From: Alphaproteobacteria bacterium UBA6544
GTDB lineage: Bacteria > Pseudomonadota > Alphaproteobacteria > UBA8366
Direction: 5' to 3'
DNA: 19,053 nt
NCBI GenBank assembly: GCA_002434595.1
Contig: DJKK01000278.1
Location: forward strand, 5,414-24,466
Below are positions 1-7,532 of the stretch, in pieces (the first letter of the stretch is position 1; each line of letters begins with the position of its first letter). The position numbers and the translations under genes are program-made. Below the pieces are notes generated by a model, which made no database searches, was not told the origin of the DNA, and worked only from the letters and a program-made list of their open reading frames with translations.

Positions 1-108
1 ATTTCGGCTTGGCGAAACAAAGATATGACGATCGACGCAATCCGGGCTCTTAGGTCATGAGCAGCTATACTTTGGTCTTTGACAGTCTGCGGGCCCACAA
101 CCCCTCGG

Positions 109-357
109 TTAGCTAGACGGAACGCCTTCGCCGCCGAGCGTCTCCACGATGCCCGCACCGTCACTCTGCGGCATGACGAATGGGTCGACGTTCTGGTGGC
201 GTCCGAGTCCGCTCCGCATGCCTTCATCCGATTGATTGACGCCGGATGTGAAAACCCGGGTCAATACTTCGTCGGGGCCGGGATAAGGCGTTGGTTTTTC
301 GCCTAGGATCAGGACGTCCCGGGCTGGGCCTTGGCGTTCGTGCCAGACGGCGCGCAT
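109..357 (-). pseudogene. Truncated NADPH:quinone oxidoreductase (MDR family) N-terminus
   Basis: The 82-residue product matches the N-terminal part of zinc-independent medium-chain dehydrogenases of the quinone oxidoreductase type. It begins MRAVWHERQGPARDVL, then has a PGPDEVL segment, GVNQSDEGMRSG around residues 39-50 and a QSDGAGIVETLG segment near residues 64-75. Family members are usually about 320-340 residues, so the rest of the catalytic domain and the whole Rossmann domain are missing. The frame stops (TAA at 109-111) just after GEGVPSS, where relatives continue into a V-G-x-R-V-W segment. A shifted frame gives a faint LTEGLWAR resemblance, then stops again. The ATG lies four bases after the stop of the fused CoA-transferase, so it was probably the last gene of that leftward operon. 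A decayed gene is the best reading; an assembly error is the alternative. Confidence 0.7.
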
Positions 358-361
358 CTGC

Positions 362-2425
362 CTATTCGGCCGCCGTGTCGCGGCGGATCCCGAAACGTGC
401 CAGCACCTCAGCTGTCGGCTGTTCCGGTCGGTTGATCGGTCGGTGCACGCGTGGCGGCGTTGCGGAGAGTTTTATCGGCGAGCCGAGAAGCGGCCAAGGC
501 CCCGTTTCCCATTCGCCGTCAACGATCAGTTCCCGTGCGGTCGTTTGTGGGTGAATTGCGGCCTCGGTCACGTTCAGGATCGGGGCCAGCTGAATCCCTT
601 TTGGCGCCAGACCCCCGAACATCGCGGCGCGAGTCTTCGACTTGGTGTCGATACCATCTGCATCGGACGGATCCTCCATCCAGACATAACCGTCGCTGCA
701 CTCGACCGCCGCACCGTTGGGCCCGCGCTCCTCTGGCGGGATGTTCCATGTCGTCTCGGTCACCCAGCTGGTTACGTCCTGCATTGAGATGTCGTAGGAC
801 ATGCCCTTGCCCGTGCGCTCCCGCAGCTCCAGCCCGGCGATCACAGCCAGCATCGCCATCTGCCCGCCTGTGATGTCTGAATAGGAAATACCGGTCGATA
901 GAGGCACCTCGCCATCCCGCGTCAGGTCCATAATCCCGGAGCCGCCCTGTACGATGGTGTCGACGGCGGGGCGACCCTGATAGGCGCTGTCATCGCCAAA
1001 ACCGGAGATGCCGACGCAAACCATACGCGGGTTGAATGTTTGCACGTCCTTCCAGCCGAAGCCTAGCCGGTCTAGCGAGCCCGGCTTCATGTTCTGGACA
1101 ATGACATCGGCGGACGCGATGAGGTCGCGAACGATACCCCAGCCTTCTTCGTCTCGCATATTGACGGAAAGGGCAAACTTGTCCGCATTCGAGAACATAA
1201 AATAGTAGCCGAGGCCATCACGACGCGGGTCCCAGTCCCGCGCGACATCGCCGGTCACCGGTTCGACCTTGATGACCTCCGCACCGAGGGTCGCGAGATG
1301 CCTGGCGCAGAGCGGTGCCGTCGTGAACTGACCGAATTCGATTACGCGGATCCCGTCGAGTGGCAGGGTGGGACCGCCGTCACCGCCCTTCTGAGGAACA
1401 CCGTCGGGGATCGTTCCACTGTCCTTCGGTTTCACGCTTTCCGGGCGTGAGGACGTCCAGGCGTCGTTTGCGAAGGAGGGCGCCTTGGCAAGGAATTGCC
1501 GATCGCCATCCCGTGCGCGGATAAGACTATTTCGATGAACGAGGTTTGCTTCCGTTGGTAGGTCATCGATAACCGTGATCGGTCCACTGGCAAGCCCCGC
1601 TTCTGAAAGAGCGGCGACGCATTCGGCAAGCGTGTGCTGCGACGTCCAGTCGGTAATCGCCTGCTCGACGAAGGTTCGGTTGGCCATGCGGTCATTGTTA
1701 TCGAGAATCGTCTCGGTAATTTCCGGGCGCCCGATCAGCGTACACAGCTTGGAGAAATGGTCGTTGGAGACCGTGCAGATCAAGATGTCGCCGTCGCTGG
1801 TCGAGAAACTGTTCCACGGGACAACAAGGGGATGCCGGTTACCTTCTCGTTTCGGGATTTTGCCGTCGTAATGCGCGGGGAGGTATGTCGGCAGCGAATT
1901 GATCCCGCAGTCGAACAGGGAGATGTCAGCGAACTGGTTCGGTCCGTCGAGGCGGCGCACACGTATCGCGGATACTGCGGCCGCGGCGGCATAGATGGCA
2001 GCTTCGTACTCGAGAATCGGTGCGCCGGCGGCAAAGGGGCCGCCACCCTCCCTTCCGTTCGTGTCGGTGACACCTGTCAGCGCCTGTATCAGCGCATCCG
2101 AGTAAGGTTTTCTTGCCATCGGCCCTGAATGACCGAAGGCAGTGATATCAATGTGGATCGCATTCTCGAAACGGGTGAAATCCCCATCGATATCGCTCGA
2201 CGTGAGAATAATATCCGCCCGGGCGATCGCCGTATTTCGTTTCGTTTCCGGTATTGGCTCCTTGCCAAGTGCGAAGGTGCTGCGATGCGCCCATTTGTCA
2301 CCAGGAAGATCTTCCGTTTCGACGTACAGGACGGTCGCGCCGAGATGCGCCAGAAGCGACCCACAGGCGCCGACGGCGTATCGTCCACCGAGTTCCGCTA
2401 CTGTGATGTCGTCAAGGGGGCGCAT
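362..2425 (-). CDS. Tandem two-domain class III (CaiB/BaiF) CoA-transferase
   Basis: This 687-residue protein carries two class III CoA-transferase units; single-unit members are about 400 residues. The first unit covers roughly residues 3-325 and the second roughly 355-687, joined by a Pro/Gly/Asp-rich linker. Each starts with the Rossmann-like I-x-V-x-E-x-G strand and a GA(E/T)V strand. The second has LGAEVIKVEP and TGKG and keeps the catalytic Asp (D517, in YSDITGG). In the first, the aligned residue is Glu (E139, in ILEYEAA), so it may be impaired. These enzymes move CoA between acyl-CoA donors and carboxylic acids and normally work as interlocked dimers; the fusion could form a pseudo-dimer. 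I chose the ATG at 2425 because AAAGGA (2432-2437) sits six bases before it; the ATG at 2431 directly abuts that site. It lies just downstream of the acyl-CoA dehydrogenase gene. The substrate is unknown. Confidence 0.9.
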   Translation of the reverse strand: MRPLDDITVAELGGRYAVGACGSLLAHLGATVLYVETEDLPGDKWAHRSTFALGKEPIPETKRNTAIARADIILTSSDIDGDFTRFENAIHIDITAFGHSGPMARKPYSDALIQALTGVTDTNGREGGGPFAAGAPILEYEAAIYAAAAAVSAIRVRRLDGPNQFADISLFDCGINSLPTYLPAHYDGKIPKREGNRHPLVVPWNSFSTSDGDILICTVSNDHFSKLCTLIGRPEITETILDNNDRMANRTFVEQAITDWTSQHTLAECVAALSEAGLASGPITVIDDLPTEANLVHRNSLIRARDGDRQFLAKAPSFANDAWTSSRPESVKPKDSGTIPDGVPQKGGDGGPTLPLDGIRVIEFGQFTTAPLCARHLATLGAEVIKVEPVTGDVARDWDPRRDGLGYYFMFSNADKFALSVNMRDEEGWGIVRDLIASADVIVQNMKPGSLDRLGFGWKDVQTFNPRMVCVGISGFGDDSAYQGRPAVDTIVQGGSGIMDLTRDGEVPLSTGISYSDITGGQMAMLAVIAGLELRERTGKGMSYDISMQDVTSWVTETTWNIPPEERGPNGAAVECSDGYVWMEDPSDADGIDTKSKTRAAMFGGLAPKGIQLAPILNVTEAAIHPQTTARELIVDGEWETGPWPLLGSPIKLSATPPRVHRPINRPEQPTAEVLARFGIRRDTAAE

Positions 2426-2431
2426 GCTCAT

Positions 2432-2437
2432 TCCTTT
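2432..2437 (-). promoter_or_regulatory. Shine-Dalgarno site that decides the fused CoA-transferase start
   Basis: AAAGGA on the minus strand fills the whole gap between the TAG stop of the acyl-CoA dehydrogenase (2438-2440) and the first possible ATG (2429-2431). It leaves zero spacing to that ATG but six bases to the in-frame ATG at 2423-2425, so translation more likely begins at the second Met. Confidence 0.6.
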
Positions 2438-3589
2438 CTACCGGAAGGCTGCCATGCCGGTTATCTCGCGGCCTTGAATCAACGTCAAAATCTCATTCGT
2501 GGCATCGGGGATCGGCAGCATTCGGACGTCACGATAGAGCTGATCCAAGCCAGTTTCCTCGGCGATGCCCATGGCGCCATGCACATGCATCGCCATGTTG
2601 ACTGCCTGCTCGCATGCCGTCGTCGCATAACGCTTGGCCATCGCGGAAATACCGTTTGTGTGATCGCCGCGATCCAACTCGTCTAGCGCGTAATAGCAGA
2701 GAAGGCGGCTGGTGACGACATTGGTCTCAATGTCGGCTAGCAGCTTCTGAACCAATTGATGACCGCCGATCGCCTTGCCGAATTGAGTCCGCTCACCGGC
2801 GTATACCTTGGCTTTATCAAGCGCCTTCTGGGCTAGGTGGGCGGCCGCGAGGCCGCAGAGGGGCCGGTTGCCATTCCATGTGATTGTCAGTAGTCGTGCA
2901 GCATCTCCTGCCGAACCGAATGTGTTGATGGTCGGGATCCGGCAATCGTCAAAGGCGATTTCGGAAAGATGGCCCATTTTCAGACCCATCGTATCGATCT
3001 CCGTCACTTCCATATTCGGATTGTCGCTCTCGACCACGACGCGGCGGAGATTGCTCCCGCGCTCATCCTGCCCGTCCGCGCAGGTGACGTTGATGATGTC
3101 TGCGATGCTGGCATTGCTGCACCACATCTTCCGCCCGTTGATCACGAGCTCGTTGCCGTCCTGAACGACGCGCGTCGCTACTTCGCGCGGATTCGATCCT
3201 ACACCGGGTTCCGTTGTTGCCGTGCCGGTAATCTTTTTCCCTTCGAACAGGTCGGGCAGGAACAATTCCTTCTGTTCGTCCGTCGCCTCGGCGAAGATAC
3301 GGGCGATGGTGCATTCGTGCCCCATAACGGCAATCGCGAGGAAGGGCGGCAGCTGCTCGTAGATAAGGCCGTAGGTCAGCATCGACATTCCCGAGCCGCC
3401 ATCCTTTTCAGAAAGCCGTGGAGCCATGAGACCCATATTTTTGAGATGCGAAAATATCTCCAGCATAGCTTCCTTCGGCAGGGATTTGTTTGGGTCGTGC
3501 TTGTCGATGATCGGCTGGACATCCCGCTCTACCATGCTGCGGGCCGAGTCCTGTATCAGTTTCTGTTCGGTCGAGAGTTCGAATTGCAT
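2438..3589 (-). CDS. Acyl-CoA dehydrogenase family protein with Asp at the catalytic position
   Basis: At 383 residues this is a normal-length FAD-dependent acyl-CoA dehydrogenase, which introduces a 2,3 double bond into an acyl-CoA and passes electrons to ETF. Visible features are the N-terminal helical domain, the FAD/substrate loop TATTEPGVGSNP (residues 123-134), the GERTQFGKAI segment (265-274), HVHGAMG (335-341) and the C-terminal IPDATNEI (360-367). The last corresponds to the MCAD-type Y-E-G-T-x-E-I motif, so the usual catalytic Glu is Asp here (D362). The alternative helix-G Glu used by isovaleryl-CoA dehydrogenases also seems absent; that region reads WNGNRPL. It shares a direction with the fused CoA-transferase (6-base gap) and the SDR (about 170 bases upstream). 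The ATG has only a weak ribosome site. The acyl substrate cannot be told. Confidence 0.93.
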   Translation of the reverse strand: MQFELSTEQKLIQDSARSMVERDVQPIIDKHDPNKSLPKEAMLEIFSHLKNMGLMAPRLSEKDGGSGMSMLTYGLIYEQLPPFLAIAVMGHECTIARIFAEATDEQKELFLPDLFEGKKITGTATTEPGVGSNPREVATRVVQDGNELVINGRKMWCSNASIADIINVTCADGQDERGSNLRRVVVESDNPNMEVTEIDTMGLKMGHLSEIAFDDCRIPTINTFGSAGDAARLLTITWNGNRPLCGLAAAHLAQKALDKAKVYAGERTQFGKAIGGHQLVQKLLADIETNVVTSRLLCYYALDELDRGDHTNGISAMAKRYATTACEQAVNMAMHVHGAMGIAEETGLDQLYRDVRMLPIPDATNEILTLIQGREITGMAAFR

Positions 3590-3637
3590 GTTTTGACTTT
3601 CGCGGTTCCAGCGTCGTTTCAGCTCAATTCGTCACTC

Positions 3638-3662
3638 CGGGGTATGCAATGCATGGACCCCG
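3638..3662. promoter_or_regulatory. Nested palindrome at a putative promoter start, possible operator
   Basis: Six-base complementary arms (3638-3643 and 3657-3662) enclose a perfect 11-base palindrome, ATGCAATGCAT (3644-3654). It lies in the 173-base gap between the SDR stop and the acyl-CoA dehydrogenase start. On the minus strand a good -10-like TAAAAT (complement of 3664-3669) lies immediately upstream, so the palindrome would cover the transcription start, as repressor operators often do. The matching -35 is poor (about three of six bases). No T-run follows on the minus strand, which argues against a terminator for the SDR gene. The regulatory role is inference. Confidence 0.35.
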
Positions 3663-3762
3663 AATTTTAGCCTGAGTATACCTTGGTGTTCGGCCATTTT
3701 GGTAATGTTCGGGCACTATTTCCAGATCACGCTGGCGCGTCTCCGGAAAGATGAGCCCCTTA

Positions 3763-4551
3763 CTACACCATTGCGAATCCGCCGTTAATGCTCAAAACTT
3801 GTCCCGTGACCCAGGAGGCGCCGTCGCCGCAAAGGTAGACGATGCCCTCCGCAATGTCGTCCGGTTGACCGAGACGGCGGGTCGGATACATGCGCAAAAT
3901 CGCCTGCTCGCGTTTTGCGAAGCGTTCCTTACCGATGGCGGCAAGCACTTCTTTTTCGCGGCCTTGGCGAAGTTCAGTGTCAGTCGCGCCGGGTGAGACG
4001 ACGTTCAGCGTGACCCCGTTTCGGCCGACCTCTTGCGCGATGGATTTCACTAGAGCGATGACACCGCCTTTGGCGGCCGCGTAGTAGGAGTGCCGTGCCT
4101 GTCCGGTGCGTGCGGCGTCTGAGGCAAGGCAGACAATACGACCATTGGCACGCTCGACCATGCCTGGCAGGACTGCATGAATGACGTTCATCGATCCGTA
4201 GAGGCAGATGTCGAGCATCTCCTTCCAGTCATCCGGCGTCGATTCCATAAAGGTCTTGTCCGCGACGATTGCCGCTGTGTTGACCATAACATTGACGGGA
4301 CCGAGTGCCGTTTCGGTTTTGGCGACCATATGCTTGACCTGTTCCATATCCGTAATGTCGCAGGCGATGCCTAGTGTTTCTGCACCGGTCTCATCCTTCA
4401 GGCTTGCAGCGGCTTCTTGGGCACGATCGCCAACCACGTCAGCGAGGGCGACCTTTGCACCTCCGCGAGCCATCATTGCGCCCGCTGCGTATCCGATGCC
4501 TCGGCCACCACCGGGAATGAGCACCGTCTTGCCGTGAAATCCGTCCGCCAC
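3763..4551 (-). CDS. Short-chain dehydrogenase/reductase, BadH-like 3-hydroxyacyl-CoA dehydrogenase candidate
   Basis: The 262-residue protein is a classical SDR. The cofactor loop is GGGRGIG (residues 14-20, with Pro where Thr is usual just before it), and Asp38 at the end of strand beta-2 favours NAD over NADP. NTAA (91-94) replaces the usual NNAG. The catalytic pair is a Ser in LASDAARTG (around 144) with Y157 and K161 of YAAAK. The fourth tetrad residue, normally Asn in an N-L-x-G segment, appears to be Cys116 (ICLYG). The SDAARTG stretch, NVVSPGATDTEL and the end GQVLSINGG recall 2-hydroxycyclohexanecarboxyl-CoA dehydrogenase (BadH), so oxidation of a cyclic hydroxyacyl-CoA is plausible. 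The start is GTG at 4549-4551, preceded by AGAAAGGA at a suitable distance. It is divergent from the hydrolase operon. Confidence 0.9.
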   Translation of the reverse strand: MADGFHGKTVLIPGGGRGIGYAAGAMMARGGAKVALADVVGDRAQEAAASLKDETGAETLGIACDITDMEQVKHMVAKTETALGPVNVMVNTAAIVADKTFMESTPDDWKEMLDICLYGSMNVIHAVLPGMVERANGRIVCLASDAARTGQARHSYYAAAKGGVIALVKSIAQEVGRNGVTLNVVSPGATDTELRQGREKEVLAAIGKERFAKREQAILRMYPTRRLGQPDDIAEGIVYLCGDGASWVTGQVLSINGGFAMV

Positions 4552-4572
4552 GTGCTATATCCTTTCTGAACC

Positions 4573-4594
4573 GCGCCGCCCTGTTGGGCGGCGC
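4573..4594. promoter_or_regulatory. Perfect 9-bp inverted repeat in the divergent intergenic region
   Basis: The arms at 4573-4581 (GCGCCGCCC) and 4586-4594 are exact complements around a 4-base loop. The repeat sits in the 111-base gap between the leftward SDR and the rightward hydrolase operon. No T-run follows on either strand, so it does not look like a Rho-independent terminator. It could be a regulator-binding site serving both directions, or a leader hairpin. No convincing -10/-35 pair was found beside it. Confidence 0.4.
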
Positions 4595-4662
4595 TGCGTC
4601 GTGTGAGCTGACAGGGCCGCGAATTCGGCCATGCGAATAGGTAATTTAGGAGCGAGAGCGGA

Positions 4663-5490
4663 ATGGACCAGAAGCGGATACCGGACGGCTGGGACAAGGA
4701 AAAGGCACTGGCCGAGGGCGTTCGTCTTAATGTGAAACGCAAAGGGTCCGGCCATCCGATCTTTCTGTTTCACGGTGGTATGGGGTCCTGGACCCACTGG
4801 ATTCGCAATATTGACGTGCTTGCGGAGCATTTTGAGGTGCGCGCTGTCGACGCACCTAGCTACGGCGGCTCAGAGCAGGTAGATTACGGCCTCACTCCGC
4901 AGGAATACCTGCAGGTGTATGTGGCATCAATCGCAAAGCTCGTCGCCGACGACGAGAGTTTCAGCATTGCTGGATTTTCGTTTGGGGGAGCTTGCGGCAG
5001 TGCTATTGCCGCGAATTTCGGGTCGAAGGTGCGTGCCGTGACCGTGATTGGTCCGGGTGGATTTTCGATCAAAGGAAGACCGCGGCTCGACTTCATCAGG
5101 TACGGCGACGTCAAGCAGGATCCTGAGGCATATAGGGATGCGCTCGGACACAATCTCCTGCAGTTGATGCTGAAACACCGATCGTCATTGAGCGAAGAGG
5201 TTCTCGACATGCAGCACGATAACGTCGGACGCGCGCGATTCAACAGCCGCAATGTAAGCGCGCAGCCCATTCTTCCGGAGAATTTGGGCAAGGCGGGTTG
5301 CCGCGTGCAGCTGATTTATGGCGATTCCGACCCTACGGCTTTTCCATCCATCGAATATCGCGCCAACCTGATTCGCGAACATGTGTCCGATTTCCGGCTT
5401 AATGTGCTACCCGACGTCGGCCATTGGGCGATGTTCGAGGGAGCGGATGACGTCAACCGACTGATTATCGATTTCCATAAGGACGCCTGA
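4663..5490 (+). CDS. Alpha/beta-fold hydrolase
   Basis: A 275-residue alpha/beta hydrolase, a normal size for MhpC-like ester, lactone or C-C bond hydrolases. HGG at residues 37-39 forms the expected oxyanion turn. The nucleophile elbow GFSFGG gives Ser106. An Asp in IYGDSDP (D221 or D223) and His254 in DVGHWAMFEGAD complete the triad. There is no signal peptide, so it should be cytoplasmic. It opens the plus-strand operon; an AGGAG about ten bases before the ATG supports the start, and the crotonase begins 26 bases downstream. In this setting it might open a ring-cleavage product or lactone, or act as a thioesterase. The family is too broad to choose. Confidence 0.9.
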   Translation: MDQKRIPDGWDKEKALAEGVRLNVKRKGSGHPIFLFHGGMGSWTHWIRNIDVLAEHFEVRAVDAPSYGGSEQVDYGLTPQEYLQVYVASIAKLVADDESFSIAGFSFGGACGSAIAANFGSKVRAVTVIGPGGFSIKGRPRLDFIRYGDVKQDPEAYRDALGHNLLQLMLKHRSSLSEEVLDMQHDNVGRARFNSRNVSAQPILPENLGKAGCRVQLIYGDSDPTAFPSIEYRANLIREHVSDFRLNVLPDVGHWAMFEGADDVNRLIIDFHKDA

Positions 5491-5516
5491 TCGGCGCCCC
5501 GCAACGGGAGGAGCCC

Positions 5517-6299
5517 ATGAGTTACAACACGATCCTCGTTGAAAAGGACGGGCCGGCGCTCGTCATTACACTGAACCGTCCAGAAAGCCGAAATTCGTTC
5601 AGCGTCGAACTTATGGGTGAACTGGCAGCCGCCGCTCAGGAAGGTCAGGACGATCCGGAAATCTTTGGCGTTATTGTTTCGGGAGGTGACAAGTACTTCG
5701 CATCTGGCGCGGACTTGAACGAGGCTCTGGCCCTGGCCGGACCAAAGAGTGTCGTTGACTACCTGGCCAATTGGGAAAAGCTTTGCCGGGTGATGGAGGA
5801 GCTCGAGATTCCGGTGATTGCGTCGATCGAAGGATTCTGCATGACCGGTGGCGCAGAGTTCATCCTTTGCTGCGACATTCGCGTCGGCGCGGAAGGGTCG
5901 AGCTACGGCATTACCAGTTCACGTATCGGGACCGTGGCCGGTGCGGGCGGCACACAGCGCTTGCCGCGTATCGTTGGCGTGGGTGCTGCTTTGGAAATGA
6001 TGCTGATGGGGGACCCGGTTCAAGCGGATGAGGCATACCGCATCGGGTTGCTGAACAAGCTGACCCCGAAGGGCGAAGCGCTTGCGAAAGCGAAAGAGAT
6101 GGTCGGGGTATTCGCGGAACGCGCGCCCCTCAGCCTCGCGTGGGTAAAACGTGTCGTCTACAACGGGATGCAGATGGACCTGCGCTCGGCGATTGATTAT
6201 GAGCGCTTCATCGTCAGCTCGATCTATCAGACAGCCGACCGCAAGGAAGGCATTGGTGCGTTTCTCGAGAAACGCGACGCGAAATTCAAGGGCGAATAA
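5517..6299 (+). CDS. Crotonase-superfamily protein (enoyl-CoA hydratase/isomerase-like)
   Basis: The 260-residue protein has the crotonase fold length and motifs. LNRPESRNSF lies near residues 19-28, the first oxyanion-hole segment FASGADL at 61-67, GFCMTGGAEF at 106-115 and IGTVAGAGGTQRLPR from 137. Canonical enoyl-CoA hydratase uses two Glu residues. The first is present as E114 (GGAEF), but the second, just before the I-G-T segment, is Ser135 (YGITSSRIGT). It may therefore be an isomerase, hydrolase or other crotonase reaction instead of a standard hydratase. A strong GGGAGGAG (5506-5513) precedes the ATG, and the stop directly touches the start of the next gene (TAA then ATG), showing tight co-translation with the CoA-transferase. 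Confidence 0.9.
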   Translation: MSYNTILVEKDGPALVITLNRPESRNSFSVELMGELAAAAQEGQDDPEIFGVIVSGGDKYFASGADLNEALALAGPKSVVDYLANWEKLCRVMEELEIPVIASIEGFCMTGGAEFILCCDIRVGAEGSSYGITSSRIGTVAGAGGTQRLPRIVGVGAALEMMLMGDPVQADEAYRIGLLNKLTPKGEALAKAKEMVGVFAERAPLSLAWVKRVVYNGMQMDLRSAIDYERFIVSSIYQTADRKEGIGAFLEKRDAKFKGE

Positions 6300-7532
6300 A
6301 TGTCAGGTGATAACGGTATAGCACCGGAGTATGTCCTCTCCGGTATAAAGGTCGTGGACTTCAGCCGTCTGCTGCCGGGGCCTTGGGCGACCCAGATGAT
6401 GGCAGATTTCGGCGCCGAGGTCATCAAGGTCGAGCAACCGGGCATCGGGGACGGTGCGCGGCATAATCCGCCGAACTACGAGACGACGAGCGCGTATTTT
6501 CATAGTGTCAATCGCAACAAGCGCGGTATCGCTCTCGATCTTGCTAAGCCAGAGGCGCAGGCGGTTGCCCATCGTCTGATTGCTAAGGCGGACGTCGTAC
6601 TCGAATCCTATAGGGTCGGGGTCACCAAGAAGCTCGGCATCGACTACGAAACTTGCAAGCAATTGAACGAAAAGGTGATCTATTGTTCGATTACCGGCTT
6701 CGGGCAGGACGGGCCTTTGGCGCCCATTCCGGGACATGATCTCGTGATCCAGGCTGTGACAGGAATTATGGGTGTTAATCTTGAGCGGGGGCTCGGGTTG
6801 CCCGAGGTGCCGCTGTTTCAGGCGGCTGACTATTCCGCAGGCGTCATCGCCATGATTGGCATTCTGTTGGCCTTGATGCGTCGAGAGCAGACGGGAGAGG
6901 GGCGGTTCATCGACTGCTCCATGTTCGACAGCATGTTCTCGATGGCGAACATTGCCCTTACTACGGGCATGGCCCACAAGGCGGGATTTAGCGGTGAGCC
7001 GGTCATGGAATCTTATGGTGGCAACCCGCGCTATAACCACTACGCTACCAAAGACGGCAAGGCGGTCGCAATTTCGCTTTTGGAAGCGAAATTGTGGCGC
7101 GAATTCTGCGAGATTGTCGGTCGTCAGGACTTGGTTGACGCAGATGAAAGCCCCGCGGACCGGCACACAACCCACGGCGACAAGGGCGAAGTTTATAAGA
7201 AGGTGCTGGCGGAATACTGCGCAGCACGAACCCGTGATGAAATTGTTGAGGAGTTGACGGCAATCGGCGCACCGATCTGCCCAATTCTAACACCGACAGA
7301 GGCGATCGATGATCCCCATGTGAAGCATCGTGGATTGATCGAATATGTCGAGACGCCGGGTGAAGGACGTATACCGCAAATCGGCAATCCATTGGCCGGG
7401 ATGGGCCTCTCGGAAAGCAATCGGTCGCCGGCGCCGACGCTGAACCAGCACGGGGAAGAAATTCTTACCGACTTGAACTATACTAGCGAAGAGATTGCGA
7501 AGCTGAAAAAAACGGGAGCAATGGGGTCATGA
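6300..7532 (+). CDS. Class III CoA-transferase (CaiB/BaiF family)
   Basis: This 410-residue protein has the usual single-unit length. It opens with GIKVVDFSRLLPGPWAT (residues 15-31), followed by FGAEVIKVEQPG, RNKRGIALDL (72-81) and GFGQDGP. The catalytic Asp is D177 in QAADYSAG, the position of D169 in E. coli CaiB, and TGEG follows at the end of the next helix. Such enzymes transfer CoA from a donor such as succinyl-CoA to a carboxylate; the family also contains alpha-methylacyl-CoA racemases. It begins immediately after the crotonase stop and overlaps the next gene by an ATGA, so it should be co-translated with both. It probably activates a pathway acid. The acid cannot be named. Confidence 0.93.
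   Translation: MSGDNGIAPEYVLSGIKVVDFSRLLPGPWATQMMADFGAEVIKVEQPGIGDGARHNPPNYETTSAYFHSVNRNKRGIALDLAKPEAQAVAHRLIAKADVVLESYRVGVTKKLGIDYETCKQLNEKVIYCSITGFGQDGPLAPIPGHDLVIQAVTGIMGVNLERGLGLPEVPLFQAADYSAGVIAMIGILLALMRREQTGEGRFIDCSMFDSMFSMANIALTTGMAHKAGFSGEPVMESYGGNPRYNHYATKDGKAVAISLLEAKLWREFCEIVGRQDLVDADESPADRHTTHGDKGEVYKKVLAEYCAARTRDEIVEELTAIGAPICPILTPTEAIDDPHVKHRGLIEYVETPGEGRIPQIGNPLAGMGLSESNRSPAPTLNQHGEEILTDLNYTSEEIAKLKKTGAMGS

Noticed and set aside
1..108. Left edge searched for a continuation of the quinone-oxidoreductase remnant or another gene.
   Set aside because: All frames are broken by stops, and only a faint shifted resemblance is seen just past 109.
6303..7175. Long open frame on the minus strand inside the CoA-transferase gene.
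   Set aside because: It is fully antisense to a well-conserved gene, has no recognisable domain and no fitting ribosome site; high-GC codon bias explains it.
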